A stretch of DNA of 64,000 nt from Paenibacillus amylolyticus (GTDB lineage Bacteria; Bacillota; Bacilli; Paenibacillales; Paenibacillaceae): the NCBI RefSeq assembly GCF_001570725.1, contig NZ_BCNV01000001.1, positions 3,472,001 to 3,536,000 of the forward strand, written 5' to 3'. The position numbers and the translations under genes were made by a program. This document shows, in pieces, positions 18,921-27,005 of the stretch. The number at the start of each line of letters is the position of its first letter. The stretch's first letter is position 1. Below the pieces are notes generated by a model that saw only the letters and a program-made list of their open reading frames with translations, did no database searches and was not told the origin of the DNA.

Positions 18921-19931
18921 CTATCTTCCGTTTTTGGAATCACCCTGATCGTTGGAATTCGAACCTTCACCAGGTTTTCCCAATGTGTTACGCATTTGAG
19001 TATCTGCTTCAATATTCTTCAGGTTCATGTAATCCATGACACCAATTTTACCACTACGCAGTGCTTCGGACATCGCCAAAGGTACTTGGGATTCGGATTC
19101 AACAACGCGCGCTCTCATTTCCACTACGCGTGCTTTCATCTCTTGCTCTTGGGCTACGGCCATTGCACGACGCTCTTCTGCTTTCGCTTGAGCGATTCGT
19201 TTGTCAGCTTCTGCTTGCTCTGTTTGCAAGAATGCACCAATGTTTTTACCTACATCAACGTCCGCAATATCAATGGACAGGATTTCAAAAGCAGTACCTG
19301 CATCCAGACCTTTGGACAATACCGTACGGGAGATCAGATCCGGATTTTCCAGGACGTCTTTGTGAGAATTGGAGGAACCGTTCGTACTTACGATACCTTC
19401 GCCGACACGGGCGATGATCGTTTCTTCACCAGCACCACCGACGAGACGGTCAATATTGGCACGAACCGTAACCCGTGCTCTAACTTTAACTTCAATACCA
19501 TCTTTAGCTACCGCAGAGACAATTGGTGTTTCGATAACACGTGGGTTAACGCTCATTTGTACGGCTTGCAATACGTCACGACCTGCGAGGTCAATGGCAG
19601 CAGCACGTTCAAATTCGAGCGGAATGTTCGCACGTTGTGCAGCAATCAGAGCGTTTACAACACGGTCAACGTTACCACCTGCCAGGAAGTGACTCTCCAG
19701 TTGGTTCATTGAAAGTTTAAGACCCGCTTTAGTTGCTTTAATCATTGGATTTACGATACGGCTAGGCGTTACACGTCTCAGTCTCATCGCAACCAGTGTA
19801 ATAATACTTACGCGTACGCCGGATGCAATCGCTGAAACCCAGAGCATAACCGGGAAAAAGCTGAAGAATACGCTCAATACGATAATACCTACTACCGCAA
19901 TGAGCAAAATCGTAATCATAGGTGTGTCCAT
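18921..19931 (-). CDS. floA: Flotillin-like protein FloA
   Basis: A flotillin-like scaffold protein that organises functional membrane microdomains. The 336-residue protein starts with a hydrophobic membrane hairpin (residues 5-35), followed by an SPFH/PHB domain (about 40-220; [28 protein letters not shown]) and an Ala/Glu-rich coiled-coil oligomerisation segment (about 235-290; [21 protein letters not shown]). It is downstream of the NfeD-type protease gene, the conserved flotillin/NfeD partnership, and in B. subtilis belongs to the sigma-W regulon. Confidence 0.95.
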   Translation of the reverse strand: MDTPMITILLIAVVGIIVLSVFFSFFPVMLWVSAIASGVRVSIITLVAMRLRRVTPSRIVNPMIKATKAGLKLSMNQLESHFLAGGNVDRVVNALIAAQRANIPLEFERAAAIDLAGRDVLQAVQMSVNPRVIETPIVSAVAKDGIEVKVRARVTVRANIDRLVGGAGEETIIARVGEGIVSTNGSSNSHKDVLENPDLISRTVLSKGLDAGTAFEILSIDIADVDVGKNIGAFLQTEQAEADKRIAQAKAEERRAMAVAQEQEMKARVVEMRARVVESESQVPLAMSEALRSGKIGVMDYMNLKNIEADTQMRNTLGKPGEGSNSNDQGDSKNGR

Positions 19932-20092
19932 AGTTTAAATTCCTCCATTTGCAATTTGAATTTGTTAAAAATATTAGAAAAGACAATCATAAGTCCGCTG
20001 CTAAATTAAAGAATGCACCACCTCGCTGGCAGCTTCAGCTACGTGGTTATGTACATTGCCGAAGCGTTGATCCGCTTCGACAACAGAGCGAG

Positions 20093-21454
20093 TTACACCG
20101 GCAATGCTTGCTGAACCACAATCCGGGTACCTTCCGCTTTAATCACAATAATTGGTGTATCAATGGGAATGAAGTCTCCGTCGGTCACGACGTCAATTCG
20201 TTCCCCTTCAAACATCGCTGTTCCAGAAGGACGAAGCGGTGTCAGACTGATTCCTTGCAGACCCACCAGCTCTTTGCGTTCTGTCGCTGATGAATAACCA
20301 CGATCCGCAGACATACTGTCACTCAGTATGAACCGATTCCAGATCCCTCGATCCTTAAAGATGATTGAGATGATCGCAATGACTACCAACGCTGCTCCAA
20401 AAGCGATACCCAGAGATACAAATGCGTCACTCGTATCATAAGCAGCCCTTACAACACCGGCCACAAGCGCAATCGATCCCAAAATCCCCAAAATACCGAA
20501 GCTCGGAATAAACATCTCCAGAATCATCATGATGAGTCCGACAGTAAATAGTACCCATGTCTCCGCTCCGGCAAATCCCGCAATGTAATTACCTGAGAAA
20601 TATAAGACGAAACACACGATACCCACAATACCAGGAACTCCAAAACCAGGAACAATCAATTCAATGATCACACCCGCGATTCCGAGGAACAATAATACAG
20701 TCATGACAACAGGATTGGTCAGAAAAGATGAAATGTTCTCTGCTGTCGTCCGTTCTACCTTAAATACATCATCCTGACTGTAACCGAGCCAAGTTGCCGC
20801 TTCTTCCGGTGTGTTGCTGATGTGGTCGGCATAACCGACTTTCAGCGCTTCTTCAGCCGAGAGAGCAATAATTTCACCTTTTTGCTTGGTTTTATTGATC
20901 TCTGGCATCTCCACAACCATGTTAACATCCGTCATTCCAGCTGCAATTTTGCCATCACGGCCACTGATTTCAGCCGCTCCCTGCATTTTGCTCTTCCAGA
21001 ATGCAACAAGCTTTGGATCATCAACATGTTTACCCGAACTGTCCACCATTGCCGCCGCACCAATCATACTGCCTGGTGACATTACGATCTTATCTGCATT
21101 CAGTGCCAGAAAACTTCCGGCTGAAGCAGCATCTCCACGGACAAATGCAACCGTCTCAATCGGACTGTCCTTAATTAGGGTACCCAATGCTTCCGCAGTG
21201 TCGACACGGCCTCCCGGCGTATTGATATCAAGAACGATCAGGCCAGCGTTCATCTTTTCCGCTTCCTTGAACCCGCGTTCCATGAACTTGCCAAGTCCCT
21301 GCTCGATTGGTTTATCAACCGGAATAATATATACGGCGCCACTCTTCTCAGCTGCATGCGCTGACGGTGATCCAATCCAGACAGGAAGCAGCAGCGTCAG
21401 CAGCATTAAGAGCATCAATGGCCCCGTAAGCTTCTTCCGGCGCTTTCCCTTCAC
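20093..21454 (-). CDS. yqeZ: NfeD family membrane serine protease YqeZ
   Basis: A membrane protein of the long NfeD class, which pairs a ClpP/SppA-like serine protease domain with membrane helices and a C-terminal OB-fold. A signal peptide ends near AHA-A (residue 34). The protease region spans about 38-240 with INTPGGRVDTA and GDAASAGSFLALNAD, where the Ser of SAGS is the likely nucleophile. Several membrane helices fill about 245-370, and the NfeD OB-fold follows (GLQGISLTPLRPSGTAMFEGERIDV, about 400-450). A sigma-W-like promoter lies about 50 bases upstream and floA is downstream after a 161-base gap, as in B. subtilis yqeZ-floA. Confidence 0.93.
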   Translation of the reverse strand: MKGKRRKKLTGPLMLLMLLTLLLPVWIGSPSAHAAEKSGAVYIIPVDKPIEQGLGKFMERGFKEAEKMNAGLIVLDINTPGGRVDTAEALGTLIKDSPIETVAFVRGDAASAGSFLALNADKIVMSPGSMIGAAAMVDSSGKHVDDPKLVAFWKSKMQGAAEISGRDGKIAAGMTDVNMVVEMPEINKTKQKGEIIALSAEEALKVGYADHISNTPEEAATWLGYSQDDVFKVERTTAENISSFLTNPVVMTVLLFLGIAGVIIELIVPGFGVPGIVGIVCFVLYFSGNYIAGFAGAETWVLFTVGLIMMILEMFIPSFGILGILGSIALVAGVVRAAYDTSDAFVSLGIAFGAALVVIAIISIIFKDRGIWNRFILSDSMSADRGYSSATERKELVGLQGISLTPLRPSGTAMFEGERIDVVTDGDFIPIDTPIIVIKAEGTRIVVQQALPV

Positions 21455-21506
21455 AATAGTCCCCCCTTTTCCATTAATGTTATACTGTCCAGCTTATGGT
21501 ATTTAT

Positions 21507-21532
21507 TACGTGCAATGCAACATTTCGTTTCA
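21507..21532 (-). promoter_or_regulatory. Sigma-W-type ECF promoter of yqeZ-floA
   Basis: On the minus strand TGAAAC (21527-21532) is followed after exactly 16 bases by CGTA (21507-21510), the sigma-W/ECF consensus TGAAAC-N16-CGTA. The B. subtilis yqeZ operon has the same type of promoter, so cell-envelope-stress induction is expected. Confidence 0.8.
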
Positions 21533-21652
21533 AAATCTTAAAATTATATTTGAAAACAGGCTCAATTGCAAGAATATAAATCCATAATAATATATATTAA
21601 CCATTAAAAAGAAAAACTCACCTGTCAAAAGGAAATCAAGCGGCTGTATAAG

Positions 21653-21686
21653 GAAAAAACACCCCCTGACAAGTCAGGAGGTGTTT
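21653..21686 (-). terminator. Terminator after rpsU-yqeY
   Basis: AAACACCTCCTGAC and GTCAGGGGGTGTTT form a 14-base stem with a short loop (21657-21686), followed by TTTTTTCC on the minus strand, 11 bases past the yqeY stop. Confidence 0.9.
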
Positions 21687-21697
21687 ATTGATTTGCT

Positions 21698-22141
21698 TTA
21701 TTGCAGAAATTGTTGAACTGCTTGATTTACCAGTTTGCCGTCCGCTTTGCCTTTAACTTTCGGCATAAGGGCCGCCATGACTTTCCCCATCTCGGCTTTC
21801 GAAGAAGCACCGGTTTCCTGGATGGTCTGCTGTACAATAACTTTAATTTCTTCTTCGGAAAGCTGTGCGGGAAGGTACTGGATGAGTACTTCAATTTCCG
21901 CTTTTGCATTTGCCGCGAGGTCTTCACGGCCCGCTTTGTCAAATTCTTGGAGGGCATCTTTGCGCTGTTTGATTTCACGACTCAGGATATCAAGCACTTC
22001 GTTGTCATCCAAATCTCTTTTCAAATCTATTTCAAGATTCTTGATCGTCGAACGAATCAACCGAATGTTGGAGAGTCTGAACTTGTCCTTACTCTTCATC
22101 GCTTGCTTCATATCTTCGTTCAATCGTTCGCTAAGATTCAT
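21698..22141 (-). CDS. yqeY: GatB/YqeY domain-containing protein
   Basis: A 147-residue YqeY family protein. It is homologous to the tail domain of GatB, the amidotransferase subunit that contacts tRNA, but stands alone; its own function is not established. It begins MNLSERLNEDMKQAMKSKDKFRL and contains LRLIRSTIKN-type and YLPAQLSEEEIKVIV segments, and ends with KADGKLVNQAVQQFL. It follows rpsU by 15 bases and shares its promoter and terminator. Confidence 0.95.
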   Translation of the reverse strand: MNLSERLNEDMKQAMKSKDKFRLSNIRLIRSTIKNLEIDLKRDLDDNEVLDILSREIKQRKDALQEFDKAGREDLAANAKAEIEVLIQYLPAQLSEEEIKVIVQQTIQETGASSKAEMGKVMAALMPKVKGKADGKLVNQAVQQFLQ

Positions 22142-22156
22142 GTAGTTAAAATCCTC

Positions 22157-22330
22157 CTAAAACTTTCTCTTACGAGCAGCCTCGGACTTTTTCTTGCGCT
22201 TTACGCTTGGCTTCTCATAATGCTTACGTTTCTTCACCTCAGCCAATACGCCATCTTTAGCGATGGAGCGTTTAAAACGACGAAGTGCAGCATCAATAGT
22301 CTCGTTTTTGCGAACTTTAGTTTCAGACAC
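22157..22330 (-). CDS. rpsU: 30S ribosomal protein S21
   Basis: A small basic ribosomal protein of the 30S platform near the anti-Shine-Dalgarno. The start is the GTG that gives [20 protein letters not shown], the normal S21 start, with GGAGGGA 8 bases upstream; an upstream ATG 18 codons earlier is not in the family. It is 57 residues long and ends [15 protein letters not shown] near-consensus promoter lies about 60 bases upstream. Confidence 0.96.
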   Translation of the reverse strand: MSETKVRKNETIDAALRRFKRSIAKDGVLAEVKKRKHYEKPSVKRKKKSEAARKRKF

Positions 22331-22389
22331 CAGTTTTCCCTCCCTCCGACCAGACCGTCCAAGAGCAATAACACGGTTCATCATCTTTC

Positions 22390-22419
22390 ATTATAGGCGA
22401 AAGGTAATAAAGGTGTCAA
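22390..22419 (-). promoter_or_regulatory. Sigma-A promoter of rpsU-yqeY
   Basis: Perfect hexamers on the minus strand: TTGACA (22414-22419) and TATAAT (22390-22395) with an 18-base spacer. The predicted leader is about 53 bases before the rpsU GTG. Confidence 0.9.
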
Positions 22420-22518
22420 CCTCAATGTAATGATCACTTATTTATATGAGCCATGTTCACATATTCATGGATTAAATGCATATGCATAATGACTCAATAT
22501 TAGCACACGTTTGCATGT

Positions 22519-22878
22519 TTATTTGTGAGAATCAGACAAACTTGTCAACGCGCCAAGTCTTGTACCACCCAGCAAATGATAATGCAGATGATGAACGGTT
22601 TGTTCTCCATCCTTACCACAATTGTTGATTAAGCGATATCCTGTTTCCTCCACGCCAAGACGCTTGGCCGCCTCTTGAGCAGCCAGATGAATCTCGCCGA
22701 TCAGAGGCAGATCTTCTGCAATCACTTCATTCATGGAAGCAATATGTTTCTTCGGAATGACGAGCACATGTGTCGGTGCTGCGGGCTGGATATCATGAAA
22801 CACGATAACATGGTCATTCTCCAATACTTTATTGGAGGGAATGCTGCCCTCTACAATTTTGCAAAATAAGCAATCCAT
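22519..22878 (-). CDS. hinT: HIT family (histidine triad) protein
   Basis: A HinT-like nucleotide-binding hydrolase of purine nucleoside phosphoramidates. The histidine triad is seen as VHHLHYHLLGG near residue 95, and the N-terminal zinc-type motif CLFCKIVEGSIPS is present. The 119-residue length is normal. A GGAGGG site precedes the ATG and the gene has its own promoter. It follows no partner on the minus strand, and the plus-strand mcc module diverges from it. Confidence 0.94.
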   Translation of the reverse strand: MDCLFCKIVEGSIPSNKVLENDHVIVFHDIQPAAPTHVLVIPKKHIASMNEVIAEDLPLIGEIHLAAQEAAKRLGVEETGYRLINNCGKDGEQTVHHLHYHLLGGTRLGALTSLSDSHK

Positions 22879-22921
22879 AGTTCATACCCTCCTTTGTAAA
22901 CCAATGTATGTATTCCCTCTT

Positions 22922-22951
22922 ATCATACTAGAAGTAAAAACCCACGTCCAA
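22922..22951 (-). promoter_or_regulatory. Sigma-A promoter of hinT
   Basis: TTGGAC (22946-22951) and TATGAT (22922-22927) on the minus strand, spacer 18. The rest of the 325-base gap to yrrT holds only the mcc promoter region; nothing else was recognised. Confidence 0.65.
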
Positions 22952-23104
22952 TCTCTAGGCACATAGCCAGCAAGTCTAAACAAACTCTTCGTTCCTCTTC
23001 CTTTCATCGATCCATATCCAGGGCTTTCAGGTGAAGAAACAACTCAAGAAATTCATGGAAATCAGTCAAGTAAAGAGGTACAGAGTTGATGATTTAAAGC
23101 CATA

Positions 23105-23149
23105 AAATTCCATATTTTTCTTTTAAATTACACTTTTATAGTATATAAT
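23105..23149 (+). promoter_or_regulatory. mcc promoter with CymR-box-like operator
   Basis: A TATAAT -10 lies at 23144-23149 with only a weak -35. Read on the minus strand, the 26 bases at 23105-23130 match the remembered CymR consensus (TAAW, a central A-rich part, then GGAATTT) at most fixed positions, including TAAT at one end and GGAATTT at the other. The site overlaps the -35 region, fitting repression by CymR when cysteine is plentiful, as in the B. subtilis yrrT operon. Confidence 0.55.
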
Positions 23150-23203
23150 CCCCATTGATATAGTTGCTTTTATTCTTGGCAATCCAAGGAGGATATTAAG
23201 GTA

Positions 23204-23848
23204 ATGGGTAGAGAGTTTGTGGCTTTATTTGACCAATGGTCAAATGATTATGATCAAACCGTGATGGGACATGACCAACAATATCAGGAAGTATTTGAGC
23301 ATTATGAAGAAATCCTTCATACCGTGGTCTCAGAGGTGAGCGGAACAATTTTGGAATTTGGCGTAGGAACGGGAAATCTTACAGAAAAGTTGATAGCGGC
23401 AGGGCATAAAGTATACGGGGTTGAACCTTCACAAGGGATGATCCATCAGGTGCAGAAGCGGAATCTGAATTTCGAATTGTTTGAAGGAGACTTTCTGGAA
23501 TTCCCTCCTCTACCTGAGCCAATCGATGCCATCGTGAGCACCTATGCTTTCCATCATTTAAACGATGCGGAGAAAGAACAGGCGATTTCAATATATGCCA
23601 AGCTACTCAGCCCTAATGGAAAAATCGTGTTTGCGGATACCATCTTTCAGGATCAGGAGAGTCGTCATCAGATCGAGGATGAGGTAGCTTCTCTAGGCTA
23701 TACCGAACTGCTGACAGATCTACAGACCGAATACTATACGACAATGGATGTTTTACAAACCATTTTATCGAAATATGGTTTTATCACGCACTTTTCCCGA
23801 TTAAACAAATATGTATGGTTAATGAACGCACAAAAGGAGATTGGTTAA
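23204..23848 (+). CDS. yrrT: Class I SAM methyltransferase YrrT
   Basis: A 214-residue putative SAM-dependent methyltransferase of the YrrT family. It starts MGREFVALFDQWSNDYDQTV, matches B. subtilis YrrT, and has SAM motif I as ILEFGVGTGNLTEKL near residue 49 and the acidic motif GVEPSQGM. Its substrate is unknown; linkage to the reverse transsulfuration genes suggests a role in SAM recycling to homocysteine. AAGGAGGA precedes the ATG. Unlike B. subtilis, mtnN (SAH nucleosidase) does not separate it from mccA. Confidence 0.88.
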   Translation: MGREFVALFDQWSNDYDQTVMGHDQQYQEVFEHYEEILHTVVSEVSGTILEFGVGTGNLTEKLIAAGHKVYGVEPSQGMIHQVQKRNLNFELFEGDFLEFPPLPEPIDAIVSTYAFHHLNDAEKEQAISIYAKLLSPNGKIVFADTIFQDQESRHQIEDEVASLGYTELLTDLQTEYYTTMDVLQTILSKYGFITHFSRLNKYVWLMNAQKEIG

Positions 23849-23849
23849 T

Positions 23850-24773
23850 TTGACCATTTATCAGCATGTACAGGAACTTATAGGCAATACGCCTCTACTT
23901 GAATTAACCCGTTATCCATTACCTGAAGGAATCCGTCTATTTGCCAAACTGGAATTCATGAATCCTGGAGGAAGTGTGAAAGACCGCATCGGCAAGTTTT
24001 TATTGGAGCAGGCCTTGGCAAGAGGAGACGTTAAGCCAGGTGGAACAGTCATTGAAGCTACCGCAGGCAATACAGGAATTGGTCTTGCGATGGCGGCTGT
24101 AGGCCTGAATTTAAAGGTCATTTTCACAGTACCTCAGAAGTTCAGCATCGAGAAGCAGCAATTGATGAAAGCTCTTGGAGCTACGGTCGTGAACACACCC
24201 ACATCAGAAGGAATAACGGGTGCTATACGCAAGGCGGAATCGCTGGCGAAAGAAATACCGGGGTCGTATATCCCAGGTCAGTTCTCCAATCCGGATAACC
24301 CACTCGCACATTATGAACATCTGGGCCCTGAGATTTGGCGTGATTTGAACGGACAGGTGGATGTATATATCGCTGGAGCCGGGTCTGGCGGTACTTTTAT
24401 GGGAGGATCCCGCTATTTGAAGGAGCAAAACCCGTTAATCAAAACATGTATCGTCGAACCTGAGGGTTCGATTCTCGCAGGAGGTCCCTCGGGACCACAT
24501 CGTACAGAAGGAATAGGCGTCGAAACATTATCTTCTTTTATGGATGTAAGTTACTTTGATGCCATTCATACGATCTCAGATGAAGATGCCTTTGAGCGGG
24601 TGAAGGATCTAGCCCTATTGGAAGGCTTACTGGTAGGAAGCTCATCAGGTGCAGCTATGCAAGCCGCATTAAACGAAGCCGGCCACGCAGCTACCGGAAG
24701 TAACATCGTCGTTATTTTCCCGGATAGCAGCGAACGGTATTTAAGCCAAAATATCTATCATGGAGGACAATAA
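23850..24773 (+). CDS. mccA: Cystathionine beta-synthase-type enzyme MccA
   Basis: A PLP fold-type II enzyme that condenses O-acetylserine (or serine) with homocysteine to give cystathionine in the methionine-to-cysteine pathway. The PLP lysine is in NPGGSVKDRIG near residue 45; EATAGNTGIGLA and GAGSGGTFMGG bind substrate and phosphate. The TTG at 23850 was preferred because AAAGGAG is 10 bases upstream and it lies just after the yrrT stop; a TTG at 23841 would sit on top of the ribosome-binding site. Length is 307 residues. A plain cysteine synthase is the alternative, but pairing with yrrT and mccB favours MccA. Confidence 0.87.
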   Translation: MTIYQHVQELIGNTPLLELTRYPLPEGIRLFAKLEFMNPGGSVKDRIGKFLLEQALARGDVKPGGTVIEATAGNTGIGLAMAAVGLNLKVIFTVPQKFSIEKQQLMKALGATVVNTPTSEGITGAIRKAESLAKEIPGSYIPGQFSNPDNPLAHYEHLGPEIWRDLNGQVDVYIAGAGSGGTFMGGSRYLKEQNPLIKTCIVEPEGSILAGGPSGPHRTEGIGVETLSSFMDVSYFDAIHTISDEDAFERVKDLALLEGLLVGSSSGAAMQAALNEAGHAATGSNIVVIFPDSSERYLSQNIYHGGQ

Positions 24774-24774
24774 C

Positions 24775-25908
24775 ATGAGACCAAAAACAAAGCTGATTCA
24801 TGCAGGAATTGTTGGTGATCCACACACCGGAGCAGTGAGTGTCCCTATCTATCAAGTAAGCACGTATGAGCAAGAATCGGTTGGTGTACACAAGGGATAC
24901 GAGTATTCACGTACTGGCAACCCTACCCGTCATGCGTTGGAAGAAGTCATTAAAGAGCTGGAGAATGGCGTTCGCGGTTTTGCTTTTAGTTCGGGAATGG
25001 CTGCAATTCATGCTGTACTGTCTCTGCTGAAAACAGGAGATCACGTCATTCTGACGGATGATGTATACGGCGGGACTTACCGCATTTTCACCAAGGTGCT
25101 GAATCGTCTGGGGATCGAGTCTACCTTTGTAGATACCACCTCACTAAAGGCACTGGAGCAAGCTTTGCAATCCAATACGAAGGCCATTTATGTAGAAACA
25201 CCTACCAATCCGTTACTGAAGGTCACCGATATTGCTGCTGTAGCGAAATGGTCGAAACAACATGAATTGCTGTTCATTGTGGACAACACGTTTAGTACGC
25301 CTTATTGGCAGACCCCGCTGGCTCTGGGGGCAGATATTGTACTGCATTCTGCAACGAAATATATCGGCGGTCATAGCGATGTTGTGGCAGGACTTGCGGT
25401 TGTCAACAGCGAGCAGCTTGGAGAAGACCTGCATTTTATTCAAAATGCCATTGGCGCTGTTCTGGGACCCATGGATTCATGGTTGCTAATGCGAGGTCTA
25501 AAAACATTGGGACTACGGATGGAAGCGCAAGAACGCAATACAGAGCAGATTGTGACATTTTTGAATCAGCATCCGACCGTGAGCAAGGTGTATTATCCTG
25601 GGTTGCCCGACCATCCGCAGCACAAGCTGGCTTCCACGCAAGCGAGAGGATATGGCGGTATGGTTTCCTTTGATGTAGGCAGCGCTGAAAAAGTAGATGA
25701 GGTGTTAAGCAAAGTCCGTTATTTCACATTGGCTGAAAGTCTGGGCGCGGTGGAAAGTTTAATTTCTGTCCCTGCCCGAATGACACATGCTTCCATTCCC
25801 TATGAACGTCGGCAAGAATTGGGGATTACGGATGGTTTGATTCGTATCTCCATTGGGATCGAGGATGTTGAAGATTTACTTGATGATTTGAAATCTGCAT
25901 TAAGTTAA
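24775..25908 (+). CDS. mccB: Cystathionine gamma-lyase/homocysteine gamma-lyase MccB
   Basis: A PLP-dependent Cys/Met metabolism enzyme that splits cystathionine to cysteine, 2-oxobutyrate and ammonia. Motifs are YSRTGNPTRHALEE near residue 48, SSGMAAIHAVLS, VDNTFSTPYWQ, and the PLP lysine in LHSATKYIGGHSDVVAG near residue 195. The ATG at 24775 follows GGAGGACAATAAC and gives 377 residues, the normal length. It starts immediately after mccA and is followed by a strong terminator. Confidence 0.93.
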   Translation: MRPKTKLIHAGIVGDPHTGAVSVPIYQVSTYEQESVGVHKGYEYSRTGNPTRHALEEVIKELENGVRGFAFSSGMAAIHAVLSLLKTGDHVILTDDVYGGTYRIFTKVLNRLGIESTFVDTTSLKALEQALQSNTKAIYVETPTNPLLKVTDIAAVAKWSKQHELLFIVDNTFSTPYWQTPLALGADIVLHSATKYIGGHSDVVAGLAVVNSEQLGEDLHFIQNAIGAVLGPMDSWLLMRGLKTLGLRMEAQERNTEQIVTFLNQHPTVSKVYYPGLPDHPQHKLASTQARGYGGMVSFDVGSAEKVDEVLSKVRYFTLAESLGAVESLISVPARMTHASIPYERRQELGITDGLIRISIGIEDVEDLLDDLKSALS

Positions 25909-25967
25909 GGGCATTTTGAATGAGGCCATACTGGCTATCAATCGATTCTTACACTCACAGGTTCAAA

Positions 25968-26015
25968 AAAGGTCATGCCTTACAGAAGTTCGCTTCTGCA
26001 CAGGCATGACCTTTT
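25968..26015 (+). terminator. Terminator after mccB
   Basis: AAAGGTCATGCC (25968-25979) pairs with GGCATGACCTTTT (26003-26015), with an inner CAGAAG/CTTCTG stem. The rest of the 305-base gap to the next gene shows nothing recognisable. Confidence 0.85.
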
Positions 26016-26213
26016 GGATGTTCGGTATGTTGCCACTTGTATTACAATGACTGTCGCAATACATCAGGCTGGACTCCATATGTGATAAGACCGCTATATT
26101 TCATACTCTACAGTATCCATGAATGAAACATATCCATCCTCAACTTGTTCTTTTCAGAGATTTTATAAGATGCATGAGAATGAATCACTGTCGTTATACC
26201 TGATTTTCTAATT

Positions 26214-26558
26214 TCAATAGTAAGGTAAAAGGGTTAACGCCGTAAGCGCAAATAACGGGAGCACCAGTCGGTTAAAACGTCTACGACCATAACCATAATA
26301 CGGATAAGGTGTAGGGTAGCCGTAACCTGGATAAAATCCACGAGTATGACCTATCGGATAGTTCGCCCCAGGCATTGCATTTGGAGCCCAGTTCGCATGA
26401 TTCACCATAGCTTCTGGTCCAACGGGAACCGCCAGATAAATCATTTCATCATCCACATTTTCCATAATGCCATCATAGTGCATGCCATCATTCATCTGTA
26501 CGCATACATAACGGTGCATGTGTTCCTTACATATTTTCTTCGCTTCCACCTTTTCCAC
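26214..26558 (-). CDS. Sm-like small protein with Gly/Tyr/Pro tail (hypothetical)
   Basis: A 114-residue protein I do not recognise by name. Residues 14-45 (RYVCVQMNDGMHYDGIMENVDD) have the strand pattern of an Sm/LSm fold: a beta strand, DG turn, G, then V-D-D followed by EMIYLAVP. Residues 70-92 are Gly/Tyr/Pro rich (GFYPGYGYPTPYPYYGYGRR) and the C-terminus is hydrophobic (LVLPLFALTALTLLPYY). The start is a GTG with GGAGG 10 bases upstream. A spore-coat or membrane-surface role is an alternative. It is transcribed alone, downstream of a structured RNA candidate. Confidence 0.7.
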   Translation of the reverse strand: MEKVEAKKICKEHMHRYVCVQMNDGMHYDGIMENVDDEMIYLAVPVGPEAMVNHANWAPNAMPGANYPIGHTRGFYPGYGYPTPYPYYGYGRRRFNRLVLPLFALTALTLLPYY

Positions 26559-26641
26559 TTGCCAACGCCTCCTCGATTCTGCTCTTGATCACCTTTTCAT
26601 GGTATTCAGGACTGGGCGAATTGACACTACGGGAAGAAAGC

Positions 26642-26756
26642 AAAAAAAAGAAGCACCCCGTGAGCGGCTTCCTTGGAAGGCTGCTGCGCGGACATCTATT
26701 CAGGAAACGTCCTGATCAGATGTCCGCCGGGGTACTTAAAACAAGTTTGTCGGCTT
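26642..26756 (-). ncRNA. Candidate structured RNA with terminator (leader or sRNA)
   Basis: The minus-strand sequence folds by eye into a three-way junction. A 10-base closing stem is formed by AAGTACCCCG and CGGGGTGCTT. One arm is GCGGACATCT/AGATGTCCGC, capped by TCAGGA-CGTT-TCCTGA. The second arm is GCAGCAGCCTTCC/GGAAGCCGCT, with small mismatches. Eight Ts follow the closing stem, so the junction doubles as an intrinsic terminator. A candidate extended -10 lies just upstream. It ends about 80 bases before the Sm-like gene and could be an independent small RNA, an attenuator of that gene, or simply the sbcC operon terminator. Confidence 0.6.
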
Positions 26757-26762
26757 AACTGT

Positions 26763-26771
26763 AGTATAACA
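26763..26771 (-). promoter_or_regulatory. Extended -10 promoter for the structured RNA
   Basis: TG-T-TATACT on the minus strand is an extended -10 element. No good -35 is visible 17 bases upstream, so activity is uncertain. Confidence 0.4.
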
Positions 26772-26856
26772 GCGGGATGAACCTGTATCTGTGATGTAAC
26801 TCACTCCGCTATGTTATAAAAGCAAGAAAAGAAATATTTTTACAAAAATATTCGGT

Positions 26857-26946
26857 AATAGTACGTGTTCAAAAAGGGCGGTATGTTGATGATGCCGCTA
26901 TGCACCCTTCGTAATCAAAAGCGGACTTTTTGAACAATCTCTAATA
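26857..26946 (-). mobile_element. MITE-like element, short copy
   Basis: The reverse complement of this 90-base segment matches both ends of the element at 13208-13396: AATATTAGAG, TTGTTCAAAAAG, CCGCTTTTGATTACGAA and GGCATCATCA at one end and CCTTTTTGAACACG plus ACTATT at the other. About 100 internal bases are missing. It lies 59 bases after the sbcC stop. Confidence 0.75.
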
Positions 26947-27005
26947 TTCAGTTGCTTGGACTATAAGAGGCGCTTCTATCATTTATATTACTTACACGTT
27001 GCCCT

